Under the pieces are notes generated by a model that had not been told where the DNA came from, ran no database searches, and saw only the letters and a program-made list of their open reading frames with translations. DNA of 64,000 bases from Stenopsyche tienmushanensis (taxonomy: Eukaryota > Arthropoda > Insecta > Trichoptera > Stenopsychidae), in NCBI GenBank assembly GCA_008973525.1, contig WACJ01000250.1:124001-188000 (forward strand), in the 5' to 3' direction. The stretch's first letter is position 1. Every line of letters starts with the position of its first letter. This document shows positions 53,020-64,000 of this stretch, one piece after another. The position numbers and the translations under genes were made by a program.

Positions 53020-54980
53020 GAATTTCGCATACAGTTGCTCGTTACATCCATAATCTAGTAATAATTGATGTCACACCAAGTGGGTTCGATTATATTTTTT
53101 TAAACTTTATTTGAATAAAACCTTTCCAAAATGATACCAAAGGGCAATGTATATAATTCATCACGGTATTCAAAATGTTTAAATATAAAAATATTATGAA
53201 AGAAATTTAGTCATTCGTATTCTTGTTGGAATTGTATTATAATCAAGAAGGCAATTATTTTTTTATTTCCCAGGAATATAAAAATGGAGCACTACAATAT
53301 TTTTTTGCGGATAACATTGTCACTTTCGATAATGATACAGTGTAAATAATATATCAAAATAATAGAAAATGGCGTAAGAGTACACCGTGGTATATTTAAA
53401 AGTATAATAGCGTTTGTGATTGATTAAACTTGGACAGTTTTATTGAGCGAGCGATGAGGGCTGCCGTACTACAAATAAATATATTACAGGTGGTGACAAC
53501 GTTGTCCTACCGGCTACCTTCTACCAGGTACCTCCACCATCTACCACCAAGTCACGCGACATCCACAGTTTTATGGAATAAAGCTGAAATACATCTAAAA
53601 AAATTGTCTGCGTCAAAAACATCACATTTATTCATCGAATAAAGCACTCGGGATGTCAATTATTATGGACCGAAAAGTGAGTCGAGAAAGAGGCTAAGTA
53701 TTAAATTAAATCACAACTCCTTAAAAATTATAAACGCATGTTGCTATGATGCAATCATCATAAATTTGTCACATAATCAGATATGGCTATGAAAAATCAC
53801 GAGTTTTTAAATTGCAGAATGTGATTTATTCAATTTGCGCAACCACAAACACTACCCTTTGTGAGCAGCTTAAAATCGATTTTCAAAACCAGTTTTTATG
53901 TATAGAGTCATCCAGGAAAAAATTGAACGAATTTAGCAGAGCGACCTGTCAACTAGGCGGACTAATTCTGACGATGAGCTGTCAAAGTGGTGATATATGG
54001 CAGGTGACAGCAAAGTGAATATGCGAGAGCAAAATGAACACGCCGCTGCTTAAATACACTTTTTTCGCACAAAAGTGCAAAAATCTCACGGAGAATGTTT
54101 ATTTACCCGCTGGAAAAGTGTTGTATATATAGAGAGAGATATCATTAGACATAATCGGATGAAGCGGAATCGGAAGACAGCCTGACGTTCGTTTCAAATC
54201 GGATCTGATTGGATTACGAAGCGATCTTCAAATTGGCTGAACATCATTTTATTCAAAGACGGGAAAATAATAATTGTCATTATTGTTGTATGAACTTAAA
54301 TATAAGAGGATAAACTAATTTGATGAACGTTCATAGTGCCTCTCATAACATAGTTTATGTAAAATATGTTTGAGTAGTGCAATTTGAATAAGGGTGGGTG
54401 AGCACTTGTATTTATAGTGAAAAATAAGGGGTGAGATTAATTGACTGTCACGTTATGTTTCAATGTTAATTTATATTTATTAATATTAACAACTTAAAAA
54501 ATCGACTAACAAATTCCTTGTTTTGCGGATTGTTTTTAGACGAAATTTCGTAATAATGGAATTTCATTTTTTTGCAATTTGTATTGAAGAAATCATGAAA
54601 AAGATGATTGTGTGCATAATAGTACAAGATGATCATCATATCTTAACTATTAACAGTATCAAAACATTCTAAATAGAGAAAATTAATAAAACATTGATAA
54701 TTTGATTGACTCTGTTGTTATTCAAATTAAGATTTGTTGGAAATAGATCAAAATATATCTTTAAAGGATTTGAATTTGTTTTAATTGATAAATATATTTC
54801 AAGAGTGTTTGATAGTAATAAATTTCAGTATTTTATAATACGATTATTCTATGTTAGAATGATATTAGCTTGCAGTATAAAAATTTTGTCTCAAATATCA
54901 TCGTCAGTATTTTCTATCCCAAGATATATTGCAGTGATGTGTATGAATTTACTCTATAATATAATTTTGCTTTGGTAGGC
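53020..54980. other. Non-coding, nothing recognised
   Basis: Open frames 53430-53642, 53812-54018 and 54706-54978 carry no motif I know. A GAGAGAGATAT run is at about 54131-54141. The 53430-54250 stretch is slightly GC-richer than its flanks. Confidence 0.35.
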
Positions 54981-54984
54981 AGAT

Positions 54985-55045
54985 TTGTGCTATAGAAATT
55001 GGACTCATAACCCAATTAACCTAGGTTCAAACCTATAGAAGAATC
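54985..55045 (+). other. Decayed tRNA-like sequence with a CAT anticodon loop
   Basis: TTGGA-CTCATAA-CCCAA looks like an anticodon arm with the seven-base loop CTCATAA, as in tRNA-Met. Nine bases later AGGTTCAAACCT resembles a T-arm and Pol III B box. The D-arm is poorly formed and no acceptor stem closes, so it is not a functional tRNA. It could be a tRNA-derived SINE fragment or a degenerate tRNA pseudogene. Confidence 0.35.
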
Positions 55046-57984
55046 AGTAAAAATTATATAAAAGAAATTGTAGAAAAACAATTATAGTAATATCCAGTAA
55101 TACATCGTTTAGCACTTCCTCAAAAAATACTGAGTTGATATAATGCAGACTTTTTAAAATCTTAAAAAATGCGATAGTTTGTTTATATATATGTTTGTTT
55201 GTTGTATTTGGTTTCAAGTATTAATCAAATAGTATCAATCAACGTGTCAGCAAGATAATCTGCAACAATATTGTGTTAGAGATTCAACTATATGTTAATT
55301 CAAAAATATTGCCCCTTCCCTGTTTAATTTATAATGATCTCGTTTAACGATGTTTTTTAGCACTTTTCGACTAAGAATGCAGGGTAAGCTCTGAGCGAGA
55401 AATTGATATATTATGTGAAATTAGAGTTATTGTTCTAAAATTTATACACCTTTTATATCAAGTGTAATCGTTGACTTTTGTCATTCCTTGGATCATTTTA
55501 AAGTCCAATAAAAAAGATTTGAAATCCAGAAAAAATATTCTATTACTTGGAGAATTTAATTCAATTTCCCTAAATTTTGCATAGATTTAAATTTGAGGCA
55601 ATTTTGATAAAGTGGTCAAAAGATGAGTAGCAAGGATTCCCCTGATCATTTATTTTCAATCTGCTCTCGGACAATCCGTGTACAGGAGATGCAACCGAAA
55701 ATTATACAGACAATGGAAAAATTCCATCAAATATCCTGAGCATTAGGTGCCACCCTGGATGGAGGTTTTCTGTGGAGCACGGTTGAAAAGGTGAAATTTA
55801 CAAAACCAATAGCAATTTTCCGGCAAGAGCAGCCTTCAAAGGGAGCACAAATTCGATAAACAAGTTAGCCCCACACCGAGGACCATTTTTATATCAGCTT
55901 TTCCCCGCCGGCGAAAACTGTTTCTCTGGTCTACTTGCTCTTGAAAGGATCGAGGAAAATCGCAAGAGAAACGGTAAATGCCGGAAAATTATACACATAC
56001 GAATTTATTCAGCCACATATGCATACCTGTGGAAACATTCATTTTTATATTATAATTTTAAGCGCTAAAATTGTATTAATTGATATATTATCATCATATG
56101 TGCGTTTATAACGACGGAAGTTAATAATATGCTCTAATGATATCGGTGGGTGGTTTGTAATAATGGCGGTAATTGTTTATAGCGAAAATTTAAAGTAAAG
56201 TTTTTACAACGACTTCTTTATAGGAATTTTCCACTTACGATTGGACAAAGAGCACTCGAATGCTAAACTTACGAAATTGAAAATCTAATTTATAGACCTT
56301 TTCAAACATTTGCTCTCCGGAGAGATCCCCTAAGCAAATAGTATCCTTCTTCGGATCCTGATTTGTCCGATAAAGTTACCCGCAAAATAACTCAGACGTT
56401 TTTCGATATTGCGTTTCGTTGTGAGTTATTGAGTTTGCTTATTCCTTTCAACCCGAAACTTCTATTTCATTTGCCAGTTTGAATTCACAATTTGTCCATA
56501 TATATGTATACATTAGCTTTCTGTAAACTTCAAGAAAAAAATCCTCTTACCCTTATATACATAATCGTATATATGATACAAATCTGTATGTTCGATTTTG
56601 GGATCGCATAAATTTTTATGTCCGAAATCTCATTGTGGTATATAAAATAAAAGCGGAATGTATACAAAAAAATAAATTTAAGAATAATATACAGCAAAAA
56701 GCGATCAAGATGCAATGCATTAAACTATCGAATCGGGTAACGAATTTCTTAAGTCAATTAATATTCGATGCTCAGAAATAAATATTGCTTACAGAGCAAG
56801 AATTCGTATTTTTCATACATAAACGTGTACATATGCGAATAAAACTAAATCAACTCTTATAAATTATTTTTGAGCCGGTCGTTATCTTTAGGCGGTTCGC
56901 GTTTAAGAAAAGAAAACAATGGAAGTAAAAACACTTTTACTCTAATTATTCATCTCATTTAACCGAGAAAAACGGTTTTTATGAGATAACTTGGACTTGG
57001 GAGCGATGGCAAACTCGCTTCGGAATAATTATAAAAATATTTTATTATCTGTCTGTTTTGTATGCTGTTTATGGAGGGAAAATATTTATATATTGGCAGA
57101 CATTAATTAAAAATGGCCAAATGACGCATTAAAAATGGGAAAAAATTAATAGAAATTTTTGTCGATTGATATTTCATTTGGAGATTTTCCAAATCGACGA
57201 CTCAAAAATGTATTTCATTGTTCAATATGCGTAAATGATACATTTTTAGTGATTTATGTTAATTTATTTTTCCATAATTTTAGTTCACTTGGTGAAGATA
57301 AATATTAATATTTCTAATATTTTCAATTATTCCAGGCTTTCAACTAGTTTTTGATGTATCATTTTTTTAAAGTGCCATCTCCGCTATCGGACAAAGGTCT
57401 CTATATTATTAGATTATATTAAAGATTAAGAATTAAAAAGATTTATGAGTAAATAGTGTAATAAGCATTATTTCAAAATTAAATTATAATTAATTTTGCA
57501 AATTAGTAAAATATGAGAGATCCATTGAAAATATAAAATTTCTTAACCCCAAATGTATTTGTCTTTAATCTGGGTTTTTACTCGAACTAGTACATTATGC
57601 CAAAAAATTGCCTGTAAATTTAAAGTCTTATGCTACGTATACGTATCAAGTTATTAAATAATTTATGTATGTTCAGATTGTTATTAATTTACTAAATGTA
57701 TAAATATCATTACTATATCCAACGGTTTGCGACTCCTCTGCCGTACATGGTGAGAAGAAATTAGGCTCTAATATAATAATGGGAAAATTTCTCTTGAATA
57801 GACGCAAATTGGACGGAAAATCTAACGGCTCAACCTGCCGCCGAGGAAAATTAATTATTTTCGGAGAAAATTGTTTTTCTTCTATACCATATTATTTTTT
57901 TATTGCGCACAAATGTATATGAAAATAAACAGCTCATTTAAGCGCGCTTTTTATCAACGCGGATTTGATTTAACGCTAAAAACG
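55046..57984. other. Non-coding, nothing recognised
   Basis: AT-rich with a GC-richer patch at 55660-55990. At 57376-57400 a string TGCCATCTCCGCTATCGGAC distantly resembles part of the SINE body at 60215-60240. No gene is recognised. Confidence 0.4.
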
Positions 57985-58344
57985 CTAAGCGATCGTATCG
58001 ATTGTTAAAATATTTTTGGTTCTTTCAAAATGGAATGCATCTGAATGCAGAGGTTTTCTTGCGTTTGTGTAGGGTAGGCCCTTCTTGGCTTGCGCAAAAC
58101 TCTCACAAGTGTAAATAAGGGTTTTCTAAGTCTCCCCTAGACGATTTTCTATTTCCTTCCTTCCTATATCTTTGAATGCGTCCATCTCCTTGTGCCACTC
58201 CTGGTGAAGTTTGGGAAAACCTTTCTCCACCCCATTTTGCTTCTCCTTCGCATGTTTGAACTTCAAAGCTGGCCTGTCTCTATCTAAGGATTTTGCCTCT
58301 TGACGCTTAGAGCCTGGGGAGAGATGAACCCCCGTGAAGAACCT
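57985..58344 (-). pseudogene. Coding-like relic of unknown origin
   Basis: One minus-strand frame is open from 58344 to 57985 apart from a single TAG at 58126-58128, which is 120 codons in AT-rich DNA. The first part is charged and helical (ALKFKHAKEKQNGVEKGF, then LHQEWHKEMDAFKDIGRKEI); the second reads KTLIYTCESFAQAKKGLPYT. Base composition is clearly GC-richer than the flanks. No ATG begins the frame and no clear splice sites bound it. I do not recognise the family. A retroelement gag-like piece, a processed pseudogene or an exon are all possible. Confidence 0.35.
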
Positions 58345-60160
58345 CTACAGTCCGTTCACATATTTATTTATTTATAAATTTAATAATAAATTTTTAACCT
58401 GAACGCAATATTATTAATTTTAAATATCAATGAACAATTTAGATGATTATTTTCGCGAAATTTTGTTCGCTTGCAATTGCTTGAATTGGATTGTTTTATT
58501 TCTATTTTAAAACTTGTAATGGAAACATATAATAAAATATAAGTATTATGTACCATTTTTGTAAAAAAATACATAAAGTACAATTAAATATTTGGGGTTT
58601 TCAAAGTAGACGTCTTAAAATGGTTTTAATTGGTGAAAATGCATTGTTTTTTTTACGGTTAATTGATGTTTGAAAATAAATTATAAAAATATTAGCTCAT
58701 ATCAGAACTTAGGTATCAAGGGGTTTATTCGAAGTTCAATCTCACAATAAGCAAGGTAGTTCAAGTCGAGCTCCGCAGGATGGTGTGTACCTGACAGCCG
58801 TTATTTGGGGAACCTAACAAGCCAACTTTGGTATACAATGGTTCAAAAACATGACTGCTGGAGACATCTCCTGAACTTTAATGTATATTTTAAGCCCCCC
58901 ATAAGAAATCTTGCTAAAGGTAGAAATATATTCGCTTCTAATCTGATTTTCAAAATATTATTCAGGGCGTCAATAATGAATCATACAGAGGGTGATGCGC
59001 TTAGAAAGATTCAAATTCATAATAAAAAACATTTTTTAATAGAATTTTATCGAAGATTTAACATCTTAAAATTTAAACGAACATGATTGGTCTAATATGA
59101 GTTATAAAAACCGCATGTGTTTATTTAATTTGATGCAATTTCCCTAAAATAACACTTGATTTCAGAATCTTTTCATTTTCCGCAGAAGGAAAATTGTATG
59201 TTTTAGAGGTGTTTGTGCTCTGGTAAAAGCTGAAAACCTTGCTTTAATGAGTAGAACTTTGATAGGTGGGTAATGAGAAGTGGTGTTTGGGGTGGTGAGC
59301 AGTCCAGGGAAAGTAATAACTGGAGAACACATTTTGATTAAAGCGTTAATTAATTTACCGTACCGTGCGCTGTGGTTTGTATCGTTCAGGCGCACCTCCG
59401 CAAACCTGAAACTCTTTAATCGACTGCACCATTAAAACACTTATGTGGATATACAGCACAAATACACACACACACACAGACCACCAAAGGCCAATATAAA
59501 CTCAATTTTGAACGATTTTTAATTTGCATTTTTTAAAAATCTAATATATGAGCGTAAAATATGTCAACATATTGAACAAATTCGAATCTACATTTGACGT
59601 ATATTTAATTGATACAAAATCAAATGAACACAGCATCAAGATAGCAACCCTTTGCCAATTTAATATAAATTACGTTGTATATACACGCTTTGATCCTAGG
59701 GGTGGGTGGCTTTACGCGGAAAAACGATTTTTAATAAAGTTCCCAAACCAAACAAAAAAGTTCGAAGTTAATTCGACACATGGAGCCAATGTGGCGCAAC
59801 GATGACAGTAGCGGTTCGTGGATTAAATATATATATTTGATATTTAATTTTATGTTATGCGAGATTTATATTATAAGAATGATTGATAAAAGATGAACGA
59901 AAGCACTATTTACAATACAATTGAACCAAAATCCCTTTATTTAAACAATTGATTTATTTATTAAATTAAATATGGATTAACATTATATTATGTAGAATTA
60001 TTATAACGGAGAGCTATTTATGAGATCACTGTAATTGAATAGGGTTATATATGAGTGCTTGATTTGCAAAAATTATAGTAATAATGGTGTTCATAAATAT
60101 GATGCATATTTAACTACAAAGTATCATTGTGACTTTAACAATAAATATCATTCAATACAA
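58345..60160. other. Non-coding, nothing recognised
   Basis: Open frames 58805-59086 and 59548-59805 have no motif. (AC)n lies at 59464-59478. No gene or element is recognised. Confidence 0.4.
59464..59478. repeat. (AC)n microsatellite
   Basis: About seven and a half AC units. Confidence 0.9.
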
Positions 60161-60161
60161 T

Positions 60162-60670
60162 TTCGATTTGATTTTTTTTTTTTTAAATCCTTATGACGTC
60201 CATCAAAGTATGAATCTTTGATGTGTCATATCCGATAACGGATATAGGGTGATCTCCATAGGAGATCTTACTTGGGAGATGATTTAATGTGGTGGTTTCC
60301 CGTTGCCTTCCACACGTAGTAAAGTAAGGATAGGATTATTTGGAAAGGTAGGAGAGGAGAGAATCTATGAGTGAGTAGCGAAATTATCATTATATAATTA
60401 TAAATGATAATTTAATTATTGTTGCAAATTCAATTACTCACTCATGGGCGTCCCTGCACGACTTTATTAATCGCCTCAGAATTAACTTTTTCTAATCCAG
60501 GAAATCAGGGTAAACCTGGATCGAGACGATCGATCAGAAATATTAATATTTCCGATCTCCCAAATTTGTTGGTACGGTGAAAATTTTTTCCACAATCTGG
60601 ATTTGAACCCGAACCTTTGCAACAAGAGTCCAGGATCTAAGCCACTATACCAACACTTGGTCGTTTGATT
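60162..60670 (-). mobile_element. tRNA-derived SINE, near full length
   Basis: On the minus strand the element opens near 60660 with a Pol III A box TGGTATAGTGGC (60652-60641) and a B box GGTTCAAATCC (60609-60599), at tRNA-like spacing. A body of about 400 bp follows, and a tail of 13 A (T run 60172-60184 on the + strand) ends it. Flanks TCGATTTGAT (60163-60172) and TCGTTTGATT (60661-60670) look like a target duplication with one change. Body fragments recur near 4186, 33622, 43560 and perhaps 57376, so this is a family in the genome. It does not code for protein and would depend on a LINE. Confidence 0.65.
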
Positions 60671-62480
60671 AAGCTATCCAAAACTGTATATTTTTGCATA
60701 TAATAGTTATTCGAAGGCTTTCCTATTGTGGGGGCTATTTGAAATAGATTTATATAATACTTAACATGATTTTTCGCAATTTCGTAAGAAAAGTCCTAAC
60801 TTATTGAATGATGTGCTATTTACGATAGTTATAATATGTTAATTCCAATTTCCTGATAAAATTTTGTTAAGCCTGCGTGAATCTACAAATGCTCAAAATG
60901 GTTCTGTGAACGCGATATAAATGAACGATCAGTTAAACGTCCCTATCTTCAAGATAATATATCTTTTGAAGAAACGTAACAATCAATCAATACACGTGGT
61001 ACAGATATATGAAACAAGTTGAGGATGTTAATAGTCTGCAGCGAGCTTTATCGGACTTGTGATGGTGTTGGGTTCTTCGATGTTAGATTTTTATCATTAT
61101 TTAATTATTTTTAAAAATAATTATGATAGAAAATAACGTAGCGGCTATGGAAAAAAACGCTTCAACCGCTTTGCGATCCATTTACTTTCGCTAAAAAGCG
61201 GACATATTGGGTACAATAAAGTGAGCGAGCTGAATTAGGGGACAATTGTAAAAGTTCACGTAGGGAACTCACCGTTTTATCACTTCTTTCAAATGAACTC
61301 GACACACTTTGAATAAATCTCTTCTGCAAATTCGAAAAATTTAAAGATTCACATCGCAACAATTCCACATAAAATCGGAACGTTTGCCTCCGTAATTTAA
61401 GCTGGCTTTCAAGCGATGATTTTAGAAGTGGCCAATTTTCTCAGGGTCGCAATTTGTCTGTCGTCAGCAAGCTTTTCGTCAATAGCGACTTGTTTGCAGA
61501 CAAGTCGGCTTAGTTACAGAAGAGATTGACATAAAATCATGTTTGCGCAGTGCGAGGGTGCTGCAAGAACTGTAATTTGGCCTGCGTGGTCGCGCGCGTG
61601 CCACGTGCTAGCCACGTGTCTTCCCCGAGCCCAGTAAATACTACTTAGGATATTGTTACTTATTATTTATTGTCTGCTGTTTGGGTGCTGTTTGGGGGAG
61701 GATTGATTTTTTGTCCGATGTTTGAGAGCGTGTTTTAATAATGGTAATAGTGCTCAGGGACATGTTGACTTGTCGCATAATTAGGCATCGTTTTTTGATG
61801 TGCATTTGCTCCCGAGGGAACATACCCGTTGTATGAACTTTAAATCTCACATTACAACCGAGATTAAATTTGGTTTCGACAATCAATAGCTGAAAATGTT
61901 TAGAGGTACTGCTAATAAAATTTAATGGACAATAAAATATCTTCATTGAAAGCCCACGAGTACATTAAATATCAATGCATATATATTTTGATGTGATCTT
62001 AACACATTACGTACGGGAAGCATATTTTTATAAATTAAGTTTTATTTCGGCTGGCGTCGGTTAAAATTTTATGAGAATTTATTAAAAACGATATTTTCCC
62101 AATATTGAGCACATTCCCAATATACAAAGTAACCAACAACTATGTTTAATTTTTAGGAAAAATCGTTTTATAGTTCAATATTATTGTTAATAACGATAGT
62201 CTTAAAAGCGTTACTCTCTATGACGTTAAAGTTTATATTTTGTCCTAATAACGATACTCGATGTAATATTTTTGATAACTACTACCCCTGTGAAAGGATA
62301 TTGCTACACAATGTTAAATGTAAAATTACACGAAAAAACCAAGTATTAGGCGTCCCACCTAAGGTGTGTTAAGAACAATTGAAGTTTTCCAATTGGCTGT
62401 GTAACAACGTGATCCTATATTATATTTAAATTCAATTTTTCAAATACATCTTTAAAAATACTATTTCTATTTAAATTATT
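60671..62480. other. Non-coding, nothing recognised
   Basis: Open frames 61162-61368 and 61656-61946 lack motifs. 61555-61635 is GC-rich and contains two CACGTG-type strings (CCACGTGCTAGCCACGTG, about 61600-61617). No gene is recognised. Confidence 0.4.
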
Positions 62481-62488
62481 CAATAGAG

Positions 62489-62744
62489 CAGCGGTTCTTA
62501 AACTTATGTTGTCTACGAACCTCATTCCAATACATATTTTTTCAAGAGACATAATTTTTCAAGCAAACAAACATTTATTGGTCAAATATTGGTTAAAATA
62601 TATATAATATTTCTGTAAATAATTCTACAAAAATATCTTGTTCAAATCTTTATCTATATAAATATTTTTTTTATATTTTGCGGATCTCTGGTAATGGCTT
62701 CGTGGACCCCTAGGGGTTCGCGGACTCCAGTTTAGAAACCTCTG
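62489..62744. mobile_element. hAT MITE, 256 bp, with 8-bp target duplication
   Basis: The ends CAGCGGTTCTTAAACT and, reversed, CAGAGGTTTCTAAACT are terminal inverted repeats of 16 bp with three mismatches. The flanks CAATAGAG (62481-62488) and GAATAGAG (62745-62752) agree at seven of eight bases, the 8-bp duplication expected of hAT transposition. There is no coding capacity. An isolated end of the same type is fused to a mariner end at 41858. Confidence 0.75.
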
Positions 62745-62752
62745 GAATAGAG

Positions 62753-64000
62753 AATCTTAATTTTTGTAATAACGGTGAGTATTTTAAAACAAAGTTAATG
62801 AATATTAAGTGAAAATATATTTATATCAGTGTCACTTTGGCACAAAAAATACGATAAAAATATCAGAAGTAAAATGAAGCTAAATAATAAAGCTTCTTAA
62901 TTGGGCGCGTCGAGTCAATTTCAATCTGTCAAGTGCCAATCTATTTAATAATTTCATCTTTCTCACTATTTTCTAGAAGACAGGCTGAATGTTACGAAGG
63001 ATCATATAAAAACCTTGTTTTTTTAACACGAGGAGTAAAAAAATGATCACCTAATTTAACCATTTAATCGCAAAACAGTGTTGTATCATTGTGAGAAATT
63101 TCCTTAAAAAATGCGGCGTGACGATACATAGACGTCGAACTAGAATAAAAAATTGTTTACTTGATATAGTGGTACATTTTGTGTTGTGTTTTGCTAAATT
63201 TGCTTATTGTAATTTTTTGTGTCGTATTTTTGCTAAGAATTTATTTTCTAGAAAGGAATCTTAAACCGAGACAATGGATCGGTAAGAGTTAAAAATGCGT
63301 TGATGAGCAAAATAGAAAAAAAACGAAGAATATATAAGCAATTGGGTTCATAATCTTCTCATTACTTTTTAAAATCGGAAAAAAGCTGTTGTGCAGATCT
63401 GTGGTAAAAAAGGCATACGTTGTGCTTTAACAGTGAATTGAATTCGAGTGCCTCGATGTAAAAAACGGAATGGATTTGAGATTACTCGAGTATCATGATG
63501 AACGACCTTGCAAATTTGAAGCAATCACCTGACATCTTCATCAGTAATTGATATTTATAAGTAAGATCATATAAATGTGGCTGTTTCTTGAAGAAATAGA
63601 GACAGGAGGTTGCCTTGAACCAGTTGAGTACGTCGCTACCGTGATTGACGCGTTACTTATGCCAATTTGCTTAGGTTTTCGGTAATGCGTTCAATTTAGT
63701 GGTTACGGTGCAGCGAGAATTGCTCAAGACTACTTTCTTGATTGACTTAAAGTTAGATCGTGTAGATCAAAGGTCGGATACTGCGGTGACGAAGACTATG
63801 GACGGTTTCTAGGAAGTACGCGGAGTTCCGTTGTTTGCCGGAGAGTTTACTCCGCAACGGAGCGTGAGCCAGTTTCCCTTTGAAGCTTCCAAATTAGAAG
63901 TAATGCTGAAAATACAGAGCTTAATTAAGTTTATATCTAAAACGAGGATTTAATTAATTTAGTTGTTTGCCGGCGCGGCGAAGCGGGGTGGAGGTGGGCT
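62753..64000. other. Non-coding; dispersed repeat and GC-rich right edge
   Basis: 63085-63200 repeats, diverged, the segment 2402-2520. From about 63600 the sequence becomes GC-richer, with an imperfect hairpin (CCGTTG 63828-63833 with CAACGG 63855-63860, and CGGAG 63839-63843 with CTCCG 63850-63854). The window ends in a GC-rich string, GCCGGCGCGGCGAAGC, that may belong to a feature outside. No Rx exon is recognised here. Confidence 0.4.

Larger units (their letters stand above)
46088..64000 (-). other. Presumed Rx intron or upstream region, partial
   Basis: On the minus strand everything to the right of the acceptor should be intron until the exon carrying homeodomain residues 1-46. I looked on the minus strand for that exon (HYPDVYSRE and NLPEVRVQ followed by a donor) and did not find it. 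The intron may therefore exceed 17.9 kb. Alternatively a diverged exon was missed by eye. The content is transposon relics and unclassified AT-rich DNA. Confidence 0.5.

Noticed and set aside
58780..58800. Minus-strand GTCAG followed by GTAC as the donor of the missing homeodomain exon
   Set aside because: The codons before it do not read VRVQ or any homeodomain helix.

Overview
The window looks like AT-rich nuclear DNA from an insect. It holds one complete intronless muscle-type actin gene (15853-16983, + strand) and the terminal coding exon of a retinal homeobox (Rx/RAX-type) gene (45722-46087, - strand). Almost everything else is non-coding or consists of decayed transposable elements. The insect call rests on the arthropod-like actin (starting Met-Cys-Asp-Asp-Asp, with muscle-class residues), the Rx C-terminus, which resembles insect Rx in its WLS..LLSALPGFL motif and OAR box, and a repeat load of mariner, hAT, pogo/Tigger, piggyBac-like MITEs and a tRNA-derived SINE. 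The order cannot be fixed from the sequence alone. The piggyBac-like TTAA MITEs and MCDDD actin would fit Lepidoptera, but not exclusively.

Layout. 1-9250: non-coding, with a hairpin between two CACGTG E-boxes, a piggyBac-like MITE, a 628-bp internally deleted Tigger-like transposon with both ends, and a mariner relic. 9250-15500: gene-free. 15600-17830: the actin locus, with a perfect CArG (SRF) box, a MEF2-like site, a TATA box, the CDS, two groups of poly(A) signals, then a GC-richer module with CArG-like, MEF2-like and TATA motifs but no recognisable gene. 18000-45000: gene desert with GC-rich islands, hAT, Tigger, MITE and mariner relics and a few hairpins. 45250-46087: 3' end of Rx. 46088-64000: read as intron or upstream region of Rx on the - strand. 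I could not find the exon for the first part of the homeodomain there, so it probably lies beyond the right edge. This part holds mariner, hAT and Tigger relics, a tRNA-like sequence, an unexplained coding-like relic, a near full-length SINE and a hAT MITE with an 8-bp target duplication.

The two genes are transcribed towards each other across about 28 kb. In Drosophila, Act57B and Rx both map to band 57B (from memory), so this pairing may be a conserved linkage with long-range regulatory DNA between the genes. No new multi-gene system was found. The most interesting points are this linkage, the actin cis-module and its orphan downstream counterpart, and the structured or coding-like segments that remain unexplained.
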